Of a stretch of 64,000 nucleotides of DNA, positions 39,619 to 48,330 are shown piece after piece. The DNA lies in NCBI GenBank assembly GCA_900546345.1, contig URCI01000001.1, forward strand, positions 1 to 64,000. The letters run 5' to 3'. Below the pieces are notes generated by a model. The model did not search any database. It was not told the origin of the DNA and saw nothing but the letters and a program-made list of their open reading frames with translations. The position numbers and the translations under genes are program-made. The stretch's first letter is position 1. The number at the start of each line of letters is the position of its first letter. This stretch comes from an uncultured Prevotella sp. (lineage in GTDB: Bacteria; Bacteroidota; Bacteroidia; Bacteroidales; Bacteroidaceae).

Positions 39619-40257
39619 ATGGAAATAGACTTTGAGAAAATGGGAGGATTGGTCCCTGCCATCATACAAGATGCCACCACCAAGAATGTGCTGATGCTCG
39701 GCTTCATGAATCAGGAAGCCTATGACAAGACCATCAGCACGAGACTCGTTACGTTTTGGAGCCGTTCACGCAATTGCTTGTGGACCAAAGGCGAGACATC
39801 GGGCAACTACCTGCATTTGGTTTCTATCCAAAATGACTGCGACAATGACACGCTGCTGATCAAAGTCAACTCCGACGGCCCAGTCTGCCACAAAGGCACA
39901 GACACCTGCTGGGGCGAACACAACGAATGCAATCCCGTGGAATTTCTCAGCGAGCTACAGGACTTCATCAACAAACGCAAAGAGGAGATGCCCGAAAACA
40001 GCTACACAACAAGTCTTTTCCGGAAAGGTGTCAACAAGATCGCACAGAAAGTGGGAGAAGAAGCCGTAGAGACTGTCATCGAGGCTGTCGGAGGCTCGGA
40101 AGAGCAATTGGTTTATGAGGGGGCCGACCTTCTTTACCATCTCATCGTGCTTCTGAGTGCCAAAGGGCTGCGCATCGAGACGCTCGCCAACGAACTTGCC
40201 AAGCGCCACAACCCCAATTGGGATAAGGCACGTCGCGTCAAGAAATCTAAAGAATAG
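39619..40257 (+). CDS. hisIE: Bifunctional phosphoribosyl-AMP cyclohydrolase / phosphoribosyl-ATP pyrophosphatase
   Basis: A fused enzyme (212 residues) catalysing steps two and three of histidine synthesis. HisI domain, residues about 1-105: FWSRSRNCLWTKGETSGNYL, with zinc ligands in QNDCDNDTLL and the late CHKGTDTCWG. HisE domain, about 110-212: KVGEEAVETVIEA, the pyrophosphohydrolase helix. The fusion is common in Bacteroidota. It ends the his run; ftsE begins 58 bases later. Confidence 0.95.
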   Translation: MEIDFEKMGGLVPAIIQDATTKNVLMLGFMNQEAYDKTISTRLVTFWSRSRNCLWTKGETSGNYLHLVSIQNDCDNDTLLIKVNSDGPVCHKGTDTCWGEHNECNPVEFLSELQDFINKRKEEMPENSYTTSLFRKGVNKIAQKVGEEAVETVIEAVGGSEEQLVYEGADLLYHLIVLLSAKGLRIETLANELAKRHNPNWDKARRVKKSKE

Positions 40258-40315
40258 GGCACTGCTTTCACTGTCCTATATCGTTATCTCTCTTTGAAAA
40301 AAGAATGAATTGATT

Positions 40316-41032
40316 ATGCTTATCGATTATCAAAAAGTAAATATTTACCAACAAGACAAGCTGATCCTCCACGACGTGGACTTCCACGCCGAGGAAGGAG
40401 AATTTATCTATCTGATCGGAAAAGTGGGATCTGGAAAAAGTTCCCTGCTCAAAACATTCTACTGCGAATTGGATCTGCCTCAGAACGAGACCGACACCGC
40501 ACAAGTTTTGGGACGTGATCTGAAAACGCTCCGGCGCAAGGATGTACCTGCACTACGTAAAGAGATGGGGATCATCTTTCAGGACTTCCAGCTTCTCCAC
40601 GACCAGACAGTTTACTATAATCTGCGTTTCGTGTTACGGGCGACGGGGTGGAAGGACAAGCAAAAGATCGAGCAACGCATCGATGAGGTCCTCGAAGCCG
40701 TGGGAATGGCCGACCGCAAGGAAAGCATGCCTCACGAACTGTCCGGTGGCGAGCAACAGCGTATCTCCATCGCACGTGCCCTGCTCAACCATCCCAAGAT
40801 CATCATTGCCGATGAGCCGACAGGCAATCTCGACCCTGAGACGGCATGCAACATCGTGAAACTGCTCAAGGATATCACCACCACAGGCACTGCTGTCGTC
40901 ATGTCCACCCACAACATACCGTTGCTGGACCGTTTCCCCGGCATCGTCTACCGGTGCAAGGACGGACAGCTCAGCGACGTCACCAAAGAATATACCAACC
41001 TCGACCTCACCGAGGACGAGGCAACGATGTAG
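40316..41032 (+). CDS. ftsE: FtsE-type ABC ATPase of cell division
   Basis: A 238-residue ABC ATPase. Walker A is GKVGSGKSS (near residue 36), the ABC signature is LSGGEQQRISIARAL and Walker B is IIIADEPTGN. The Q-loop is IIFQDFQLL. It resembles FtsE, which with FtsX controls septal peptidoglycan hydrolases at the divisome, but no ftsX is adjacent. It sits between hisIE and lysC. The start is the ATG at 40316; an upstream TTG at 40310 is rejected. Confidence 0.88.
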   Translation: MLIDYQKVNIYQQDKLILHDVDFHAEEGEFIYLIGKVGSGKSSLLKTFYCELDLPQNETDTAQVLGRDLKTLRRKDVPALRKEMGIIFQDFQLLHDQTVYYNLRFVLRATGWKDKQKIEQRIDEVLEAVGMADRKESMPHELSGGEQQRISIARALLNHPKIIIADEPTGNLDPETACNIVKLLKDITTTGTAVVMSTHNIPLLDRFPGIVYRCKDGQLSDVTKEYTNLDLTEDEATM

Positions 41033-41087
41033 CTTCAGGCATTCCTGAAAACAATAATCACATGTCAATCCATAAAGACTAAGCAAT

Positions 41088-42410
41088 ATGAAGGTTTTAA
41101 AATTTGGAGGTACTTCCGTCGGATCACCCGATCGCATGAAACATGTAGCCGGTCTCGTCACCGCTTCTGGCGAGCCCACTTTTGTCGTCCTTTCTGCCAT
41201 GAGCGGCACCACAAATTCTCTCGTAGAAATCAGCAACTATCTCTACAAGAAAAATCCTGATGGCGCTAACGAGGTGATCAACAACCTCGAAAAGAAATAC
41301 ATGAAGCATGTTGATGAGCTCTACGATACAGACGCCTTCAAAAAGAAAACCACAGAATTCCTTACGGGAGAATTCAATTATTTGCGTTCTTTCACCAAGG
41401 ATCTCTTTACCAGCTTTGAGGAAAAAGCTGTCGTGGCCCAGGGAGAGGTCATGTCCACCAACATGGTGGTCAACTATCTCCAGGAGCAAGGCGTCGATGC
41501 CGTGCTCCTCAACGCTTTGGACTTCATGCGTACAGACAAAAACAGCGAGCCCGACACCGTCTACATCAAGGACAAACTCCACGAGGTGATGGAAAAGAAC
41601 CAGGGACATCAGATCTATATCACACAGGGATTTGTCTGCCGCAATGCCTACGGCGAGGTCGACAACCTGCAGCGGGGAGGCTCTGACTACACGGCTTCGC
41701 TCATCGGATCGGTGCTTCCCGCAGACGAGATTCAGATCTGGACAGATATCGACGGCATGCACAACAACGACCCGCGTGTGGTCGACCATACCGAAGCCAT
41801 TCATCAGCTCAACTTTGAAGAGGCTGCCGAGCTTGCCTACTTCGGCGCAAAGATTCTGCATCCTACTTGCGTGCAGCCTGCCAAATACGCCGGCATCCCT
41901 GTCAGACTGAAAAACACGCTTGACCCCGATGCTGAAGGCACCATCATCGACAATGTGCTTGTCAGAGGGAAAATCAAGGCCGTTGCCGCCAAAGACAATA
42001 TCATCGCCATCAAGATCAAGTCTTCACGCATGTTGCTGGCTACCGGTTTCCTGCGCAAGGTCTTTGAGATCTTCGAGAGCTATCAGACACCCATTGACAT
42101 GATCGCGACTTCCGAAGTCGGCGTGTCCATGAGCATCGACAACGATGCCCACCTCAACGAAATCGTCGATGAACTGAAGAAATATGGCACAGTCACCGTC
42201 GACACCGACATGTGCATCATTTGTGTAGTCGGAGATCTTGATTGGAGCAACCTTGGTTTCGAGACGCTGGCAACAGAAGCCATGAAGAACATACCCGTGC
42301 GCATGATCAGCTATGGCGGCAGCAATTACAACATCTCTTTCCTGATCCGCGAAGCAGACAAGAAGAGAGCCCTGCAAAGCCTCAGCGACACGCTGTTCAA
42401 CAACAAGTAA
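41088..42410 (+). CDS. lysC: Aspartate kinase (monofunctional, lysine branch)
   Basis: A 440-residue kinase producing aspartyl phosphate for the lysine/DAP/threonine/methionine branch. The N-terminal motif KFGGTSVGSPDRM (residues 4-16) and the DYTASLIGS segment (near residue 203) form the active site. C-terminal ACT domains (about 306-440) include TSEVGVSMSID and the final SYGGSNYNISFLI, giving feedback inhibition. There is no homoserine dehydrogenase fusion. It forms a pair with lysA, 64 bases downstream. Confidence 0.95.
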   Translation: MKVLKFGGTSVGSPDRMKHVAGLVTASGEPTFVVLSAMSGTTNSLVEISNYLYKKNPDGANEVINNLEKKYMKHVDELYDTDAFKKKTTEFLTGEFNYLRSFTKDLFTSFEEKAVVAQGEVMSTNMVVNYLQEQGVDAVLLNALDFMRTDKNSEPDTVYIKDKLHEVMEKNQGHQIYITQGFVCRNAYGEVDNLQRGGSDYTASLIGSVLPADEIQIWTDIDGMHNNDPRVVDHTEAIHQLNFEEAAELAYFGAKILHPTCVQPAKYAGIPVRLKNTLDPDAEGTIIDNVLVRGKIKAVAAKDNIIAIKIKSSRMLLATGFLRKVFEIFESYQTPIDMIATSEVGVSMSIDNDAHLNEIVDELKKYGTVTVDTDMCIICVVGDLDWSNLGFETLATEAMKNIPVRMISYGGSNYNISFLIREADKKRALQSLSDTLFNNK

Positions 42411-42474
42411 GATACATCGTCAACAGACCACATGAGGGATTCCTCGTGAATCCCTCTCATTGAAAGATAAGAAT

Positions 42475-43650
42475 ATGGAAAGAGAGCTGACCAAAGGTCG
42501 TTTCCCCATTGAGAAGTTCAGTGGGGTGACGACTCCTTTTTATTATTATGACACTGCCCTTCTGCGCAACACGCTGCGAGCCATCAACGAGGAAAGCAGA
42601 GCCTATGAGCGCTTCAACGTGCACTATGCCGTCAAGGCCAATGCCAACCCCAAAGTGCTCAGCATCATCAGTCAGGCCGGTTTGGGTGCCGATTGCGTCA
42701 GTGGCGGCGAGATCCGTGCAAGCCTGAAAGCAGGGTTCCCCGCCAATAAGATCGTCTTTGCCGGTGTGGGCAAGAGCGACTGGGAGATCAACCTGGCTTT
42801 GGATGCCAACATTTTTTGTTTCAACGTGGAAAGCGTACCGGAACTGGAGGTCATCAATGAGCTGGCCGCTGCCAAGAACACCGTGGCACGTGTCTGCCTG
42901 CGCATCAACCCCAATGTAGGAGCACACACACACGCCAACATCACAACGGGATTGGCCGAAAACAAGTTCGGCATCGCCATGGAGGACATGCTTCCGACGA
43001 TTGAGCACATCAAGGAGATGGAGCATATCGAGTTTCTTGGACTTCATTTCCACATCGGCAGCCAGATTCTTGACATGGGCGACTTCGAAGCGCTATGCAA
43101 TCGCATCAATGAATTGCAGGACCTGCTGGAGAAGCATCACGTCAAAGTCTCGAACATCAATGTAGGTGGCGGACTGGGAGTCAGCTACGATCATCCCAAC
43201 CGTCAGCCCATCCCCAACTTCCACGATTACTTCAAGACCTACGCATCGCTTTTGCGTCTGCGCCCAGGCCAAAACCTTCACTTCGAACTGGGACGCGCCG
43301 TTGTGGCACAAATGGGAAGTCTGATCACCCGCGTCCTCTATGTCAAGCAGGGAACCTACAAGCAGTTTGTCATTGTAGATGCGGGAATGACCGACCTCAT
43401 CCGCCCCGCGCTCTACCAGGCTTATCACAAAATAGAAAATCTGACAAGCAATGAGCCGGCCGCCACATACGATGTGGTCGGCCCCATCTGCGAATCGAGT
43501 GATGTCTTTGCCAAGGCCATTGATCTCAACACCACACATCGTGGAGATCTCATCGCCCTGCGCTCTGCCGGTGCCTATGGTGAGATCATGGCCAGCCAAT
43601 ACAACTGCCGGCCCCTACCCCAAGGCTACATTACAGAAGATTTCTTGTAA
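42475..43650 (+). CDS. lysA: Diaminopimelate decarboxylase
   Basis: A 391-residue PLP enzyme (alanine racemase-like barrel plus beta domain) that makes L-lysine from meso-DAP. The PLP lysine is in HYAVKANANP (near residue 47), the glycine loop is in NVGGGLGVSYD, and the active-site cysteine is in GPICESSDVFA (near residue 342). The start is the ATG at 42475 (MERELTKGRF); the upstream TTG at 42460 is rejected. It is distinct from nspC at 49.4 kb, a related decarboxylase. Confidence 0.95.
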   Translation: MERELTKGRFPIEKFSGVTTPFYYYDTALLRNTLRAINEESRAYERFNVHYAVKANANPKVLSIISQAGLGADCVSGGEIRASLKAGFPANKIVFAGVGKSDWEINLALDANIFCFNVESVPELEVINELAAAKNTVARVCLRINPNVGAHTHANITTGLAENKFGIAMEDMLPTIEHIKEMEHIEFLGLHFHIGSQILDMGDFEALCNRINELQDLLEKHHVKVSNINVGGGLGVSYDHPNRQPIPNFHDYFKTYASLLRLRPGQNLHFELGRAVVAQMGSLITRVLYVKQGTYKQFVIVDAGMTDLIRPALYQAYHKIENLTSNEPAATYDVVGPICESSDVFAKAIDLNTTHRGDLIALRSAGAYGEIMASQYNCRPLPQGYITEDFL

Positions 43651-43652
43651 AT

Positions 43653-44876
43653 ATGAACATTGCTTTATACTTTGACACGACAACGATCATCTGCGGAGCA
43701 GCTGTCATTCTGTTAGCTGTTCTGTCCTCTCTCATGAATCCTTTCTTCCGTTTCCTTCCCTCACACGATGAGAAAAAGGAACCGGAAGAGGGAGACGACA
43801 ACGCAAACTCGGAACAAGCAGCCTCTTCACTTCCCCAGCTGACCATCGTCCTGACTCCGCATGAAGAGGCTGAGAAACTGGAAAAACATCTTCCTGATAT
43901 ACTCCATCAGGACTATCCCGAGGGATATCAGGTGATCGTGGTCGCTGAATATGGCGACCATGATACCTTGGATGTCCTGAAACGCTTCAAGCACAACATG
44001 GAGACCGAGCCGGAAACTTATCCTCATGCCTCGCTCTATGTCACCTATATTCCCAACTCCTCACGCTATATGAGTCGGAAGAGACTGGCCATGACATTGG
44101 GCGTGAAGGCAGCACAGACCGAATGGGTGGTCTTCATCGAGTCTGATGCCACGCCAGCAAGTCCACAGTGGCTACGTCACATCGGGCAGGCTTGTGCCAT
44201 GCAGGACACAAAAATGGTCATCGGTTACGGACATTTCGAGCAGGACACGCCAACCACATGGCGCTTCGACCGCTTGCTCACCACATGCTATCTCTTGAGA
44301 GAAGACGTGAAAGGCACTCCCTACCGCACCATGAGCCGCACCGTAGCCCTGCGCAAAAGTGACTTCATGCACAACGATGGCTTCGAGGGCTCACTGAGTC
44401 TGGTAAGAGGAGAATATGAGTGTTTGGTCAACAAATACGCAGAGAAAGGTATGACCCAAGTGGTCACCCATCCCGAGGCCATCATGACCGACGACATGCC
44501 GACCCAACGGGCGTGGCGCAGCAGCCGTCTTTTCTATATGGCCACCCGCCGTCATCTCCAACACAGCCTGAGCCACCGCTTGCTGTTCCTTACCGATCAG
44601 GTCTTGCTGCACTTGAATGCATGGGCCATCGTGGGCGTTGCCTTGTGGGGAGCACTCTCCCAAAAGTGGGTGATATTAGGTGCTGCCATTTTGGCTTTCC
44701 TTCTCACAGTGACGATCCGTCTTTGCGGAGCACACCGTGCCTTCAGCCGTCTGCGTGAGCCCATCTCTTTATGGGCGGTACTGCCTTTGGAATTGACTGT
44801 GGCCTGGAGAAGACTGGCTATCGCAGTGAGATACCTGTTTGCCAGCCCTTATGACTTCACTACGCATAAACAATAA
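43653..44876 (+). CDS. Membrane glycosyltransferase, family 2-like
   Basis: A 407-residue inner-membrane protein. Residues 1-28 and about 317-360 (WAIVGVALWGALSQ, ILGAAILAFLLTVTI) are hydrophobic. The cytoplasmic middle is a GT-A fold: LTIVLTPHEEAEKLEKHLPD, VIVVAEYGDHDT and WVVFIESDATPASP (DxD-like EsDA near residue 150). The TDDMPTQRAWRSSR motif, near residue 281, is like the QxxRW region of processive GT2 enzymes. It probably acts on a lipid or polysaccharide, substrate unknown. It starts two bases after lysA. Confidence 0.85.
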   Translation: MNIALYFDTTTIICGAAVILLAVLSSLMNPFFRFLPSHDEKKEPEEGDDNANSEQAASSLPQLTIVLTPHEEAEKLEKHLPDILHQDYPEGYQVIVVAEYGDHDTLDVLKRFKHNMETEPETYPHASLYVTYIPNSSRYMSRKRLAMTLGVKAAQTEWVVFIESDATPASPQWLRHIGQACAMQDTKMVIGYGHFEQDTPTTWRFDRLLTTCYLLREDVKGTPYRTMSRTVALRKSDFMHNDGFEGSLSLVRGEYECLVNKYAEKGMTQVVTHPEAIMTDDMPTQRAWRSSRLFYMATRRHLQHSLSHRLLFLTDQVLLHLNAWAIVGVALWGALSQKWVILGAAILAFLLTVTIRLCGAHRAFSRLREPISLWAVLPLELTVAWRRLAIAVRYLFASPYDFTTHKQ

Positions 44877-44894
44877 GTATTGGACAAAGAATAC

Positions 44895-45995
44895 ATGGAA
44901 AAGCAGAAACTCCTCATCTTCCTCCCTTCCGACTCGACAAGCTATACCTTGGGACAGGACTATATCTCAAGGCTGCAAGGCCTGTTGGGTCAAGACTATG
45001 AGGTAACCTGCCTCCATTCTCTCGGACGGACGGTGCTGACCGCTCTGAGCGACTTCGATGTGATCCACGTCTTTTCCCTTTGGCATCGCTCTGTTCTCCA
45101 TCTGTTGCATAAAGCCTACAGTCTTCATATCCCTGTCGTTATCACACCTTTAGGCGATCTGCAACCATGGATATATGCGCATCACCAGCGTTCCTATGAA
45201 TGGCTGAGATGGCGGAAAGTCATAGCCAAGGCCAGCGCTGTACAGGTCTGCGGCAAACTGGAGGAGCACTCCTTCCAACAGCTTCGCCTCAATGACAGAA
45301 CCGTACTGATCAAGAATCCCATTCTCACCAGTCTGGTCTCATTTGAGTCTGTGGCGCAAGCCACCGGAAAGCTCTATCGCAAAGTCATTGACTCCAATGT
45401 GCGATTCTCGATGACGAAGGAGGCCCAGGCTTTGCTCTACGGCACTGTGCAGTTGGGCATCGACGACTTCATGCTCCGGGATCATGATCAATGCAGCCAG
45501 CTGACACAGTTGTGGAGCCAGCTCTCCGCCGAGCAATGGCGCAAAATTCTGATCTATGCAGCAGATGAGCACGTCGATGACTATCTTCGCCAAGGATTGG
45601 AAAGACTCCACGTCGGACTTCCGGCTTTGCAAGTAAGCAACATCGACAAGTATCCGCTTCCATGGAAATACGCCGAGGGCGACTTGCCGGCAGATTCGCT
45701 CATTCCCCACTCCATCCTCATCCGTAGCAAACTCAGCGAGAACGTGGATAAGAATGAGGTGGGTGAACGGAAACTGGTCGTGGAGATAATCAATCTGCAC
45801 CACGAGACCGAGAGTGCGCATGTGCCTCTGCGTCACTTTGCCAATGTCTACATGACACTCCGGTTCACACCGATGGACGAAGACCGGGTCGTGGATATCC
45901 TGAAGGCTATGGGACTGGCGGACTTCGCACGAAAGGTGATCAGGCGGTTGCAAGACACGCTCAGACTGCCCGACGGCTATACCCTCAACATCTGA
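44895..45995 (+). CDS. Glycosyltransferase family 4-like protein, C-terminus unassigned
   Basis: A 366-residue protein. The N-terminal 130 residues resemble the acceptor domain of GT4 glycosyltransferases: LLIFLPSDSTSYTLGQDYIS, FDVIHVFSLWHRSVLHLLHK and IPVVITPLGDLQPWI. The expected GT4 donor domain (EGfg..lEAMA) is not recognisable; the second half is helical and acidic with no clear motif. It is either a divergent glycosyltransferase or a partner subunit of the preceding GT2. The start is the ATG at 44895, after a TTG at 44880 that is less likely. Confidence 0.65.
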   Translation: MEKQKLLIFLPSDSTSYTLGQDYISRLQGLLGQDYEVTCLHSLGRTVLTALSDFDVIHVFSLWHRSVLHLLHKAYSLHIPVVITPLGDLQPWIYAHHQRSYEWLRWRKVIAKASAVQVCGKLEEHSFQQLRLNDRTVLIKNPILTSLVSFESVAQATGKLYRKVIDSNVRFSMTKEAQALLYGTVQLGIDDFMLRDHDQCSQLTQLWSQLSAEQWRKILIYAADEHVDDYLRQGLERLHVGLPALQVSNIDKYPLPWKYAEGDLPADSLIPHSILIRSKLSENVDKNEVGERKLVVEIINLHHETESAHVPLRHFANVYMTLRFTPMDEDRVVDILKAMGLADFARKVIRRLQDTLRLPDGYTLNI

Positions 45996-46054
45996 CACAA
46001 TTGACCTACAACTTTCTATATAACTTTTTTATCACAACCAACAACAGTATTACA

Positions 46055-48031
46055 ATGAACGACAACAAGAAACTCGACATACGATATTTGCAGCTTCTGG
46101 CCCAGTCTTTCCCCTCTGTCGCCGATGCCAGCACCGAGATCATCAATCTCCAGGCTATTCTCAACCTGCCCAAAGGCACGGAACATTTTCTGGCCGACCT
46201 CCACGGAGAGTATGAGGCTTTCCAACACGTACTGAAAAATGCATCCGGAAACATCAAGCGAAAAGTGGGCGAGCTCTTCGGCACTACACTACGCGAGACG
46301 GAGAAACGCGAACTCTGCACGCTCATCTATTATCCCGAGCAAAAACTGGAACTCGTCAAAGCCGCAGAGAAAGACCTCAACGACTGGTACCACATCACCA
46401 TCCACCATCTCGTTGCCGTATGTCGTGACGTATCGAGCAAATACACACGCAGCAAAGTGCGCAAGTCTCTTCCCAAGGACTTCTCATACATTATCCAGGA
46501 ACTGCTTCATGAGCGCACGGAAGATTCTGACAAGACTGCATATGTCAACGTGATTATCGACACCATCATCAACACGGGGCGCGCCGATGCCTTTATCATT
46601 GCCATCGCCAACGTCATCCAAAGACTCGCCATCGACCAACTCCATATTCTCGGTGACATCTATGACCGTGGACCCGGGGCGCACAAAATCATGGATATGC
46701 TGCAGAACTATCACCATTGGGACATCACATGGGGCAACCACGACATGCTGTGGATGGGAGCCGCAGCAGGCAATGATGCCTGTATTTGCAGCGTCATTCG
46801 CATCTCACTGCGCTACGCCAATCTCACCACACTGGAAGAGGGCTATGGCATCAACCTGGTGCCCTTGGCTACCTTCGCCATGGATGCCTACGCCGATGAT
46901 CCCTGTACGGAGTTCCGTCCGATCCTGGCCGGGGAAGCCGAAAACCTCAATGAGAAGACCATCAGACTCAATGCGCAAATGCACAAGGCCATCGCTGTGA
47001 TGCAGTTCAAATTAGAGGCGCAGCTCTATGAAAAGCATCCAGAATGGAAGATGCAAAACCGCGAACTGTTCAACTTCATCGATTACGACCATGGGACCAT
47101 CATGCTCGACGGCAAAGTCTATCCACTCCGCAGTTGTCATTTCCCAACGATCGATCCCGCCAACCCATGCGTGCTCACGGATGAGGAACACCAGCTTCTA
47201 CAAAGACTGCATCATAGCTTCTTGGTCAGCGAAAAACTCCACAAACATATCGACACGCTGCTTGACCATGGATGCATGTATCAGGTCTGCAACAACAATC
47301 TGCTCTACCACGCCTCTGTACCGCTTGAGGAAGACGGATCATTAAAAAAGGTGGAAGTCTATCCGGGACAACCTGTAGCAGGCATGGAACTGATGCAGAC
47401 AGTAGGACACTTGGTCCGCTCAGCTTTTCAAAACGACACCAACCCTGTGGAGCGCGACTATGCTGTCGACTATTTCTTCTATCTCTGGTGCGGTCCCGAC
47501 AGCCCACTCTTCGACAAGGCTAAAATGGCTACCTTTGAGCGCTATTTCATCGAGGACAAGGAAACCCATGCCGAACAAAAAGGCAACTACTTCAAGTTGC
47601 GCGATGATGAGAAGATCTGCGAGCAGATCATGGATGCTTTCGGTGTCAAAGGCCCCAACCGACACATCATCAACGGTCATGTACCGGTGAAGGTAGGTGC
47701 CGGCGAAAACCCCATCAAGGCGGGAGGCAAGCTCATGGTCATTGACGGCGGCTTCGCACAAGCCTATCACAAACAGACGGGCATTGCCGGATACACGCTG
47801 GTCTATCATAGCCGCGGCTTCCAACTCGTGCAGCATGAGCCTTTCACAAGCACCGAGGATGCTATTCTCCGTGGCACCGACATCAAGTCCACCACACAGA
47901 TCGTGGAAATGTCGGCCCACCGCATGTTGGTAGCCGACACGGACAAGGGCGTGGAACTGCGCAAGCAGATTGATGATCTCATGGAGCTCCTCTATGCCTA
48001 CCGACATGGTATCATCACACCTAAGCTCTAA
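46055..48031 (+). CDS. fbp: Fructose-1,6-bisphosphatase, class III
   Basis: A 658-residue Firmicutes/Bacteroidota-type FBPase of the calcineurin-like metallophosphatase fold, the gluconeogenic step from fructose-1,6-bisphosphate to fructose-6-phosphate. Metal-site motifs are FLADLHGEYEAF (near residue 43), LGDIYDRGPGAH (near residue 200), WGNHDMLWMG and NGHVPVK. The start is the ATG at 46055; upstream codons from 46001 have no family match. It stands last in the rightward run and converges on prs. Confidence 0.95.
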   Translation: MNDNKKLDIRYLQLLAQSFPSVADASTEIINLQAILNLPKGTEHFLADLHGEYEAFQHVLKNASGNIKRKVGELFGTTLRETEKRELCTLIYYPEQKLELVKAAEKDLNDWYHITIHHLVAVCRDVSSKYTRSKVRKSLPKDFSYIIQELLHERTEDSDKTAYVNVIIDTIINTGRADAFIIAIANVIQRLAIDQLHILGDIYDRGPGAHKIMDMLQNYHHWDITWGNHDMLWMGAAAGNDACICSVIRISLRYANLTTLEEGYGINLVPLATFAMDAYADDPCTEFRPILAGEAENLNEKTIRLNAQMHKAIAVMQFKLEAQLYEKHPEWKMQNRELFNFIDYDHGTIMLDGKVYPLRSCHFPTIDPANPCVLTDEEHQLLQRLHHSFLVSEKLHKHIDTLLDHGCMYQVCNNNLLYHASVPLEEDGSLKKVEVYPGQPVAGMELMQTVGHLVRSAFQNDTNPVERDYAVDYFFYLWCGPDSPLFDKAKMATFERYFIEDKETHAEQKGNYFKLRDDEKICEQIMDAFGVKGPNRHIINGHVPVKVGAGENPIKAGGKLMVIDGGFAQAYHKQTGIAGYTLVYHSRGFQLVQHEPFTSTEDAILRGTDIKSTTQIVEMSAHRMLVADTDKGVELRKQIDDLMELLYAYRHGIITPKL

Positions 48032-48041
48032 TCCACCGATC

Positions 48042-48107
48042 CGTGACGACCGTCAGAAGATCGCGTGACGACCGTCACAGCATAGCATGACGGCCGTCGC
48101 AGCATCA
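48042..48107. repeat. Three tandem 22-bp repeats with palindromic cores
   Basis: Units at 48042-48063, 48064-48085 and 48086-48107 share CRTGACGRCCGTCR with 8-base variable tails. The core TGACGACCGTCA (GACGGCCGTC in unit 3) is a palindrome. The array starts 11 bases after the fbp stop. Several weaker inverted repeats follow (for example CGGTAACG / CGTTGCCG at about 48182-48203). No ORF of interest lies in 48032-48330. Confidence 0.8.
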
Positions 48108-48263
48108 CCAAAAACGTTGTTGGGGCATAAAAAAGCCCATGCAGTATCACAAAAAAAAGTCCGTGCTAGATCGCACAAAGACGGTAACGGCCCTACGTTG
48201 CCGTTCGTTTCGATGTATCGAGTTGTCCTCCTTCCTCCATCAGACAACCCGTTTCCAACCAAC

Positions 48264-48299
48264 AAAAAACTCCCGCCAAGAATTTGGCGGGAGTTTTTT
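48264..48299. terminator. Strong bidirectional terminator between fbp and prs
   Basis: A perfect 16-bp stem AAAAAACTCCCGCCAA / TTGGCGGGAGTTTTTT with a 4-base loop. The A-run and T-run allow termination from both sides. It lies between the fbp and prs stops. Confidence 0.9.
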
Positions 48300-48330
48300 A
48301 TTGTATCTTAATAGGAGAACAACTCCTTGT

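Noticed and set aside
48042..48107. CRISPR array
   Set aside because: The repeated unit is 22 bases including the variable part, leaving only about 8 bases between dyads, far too short for spacers, and no cas gene is near.
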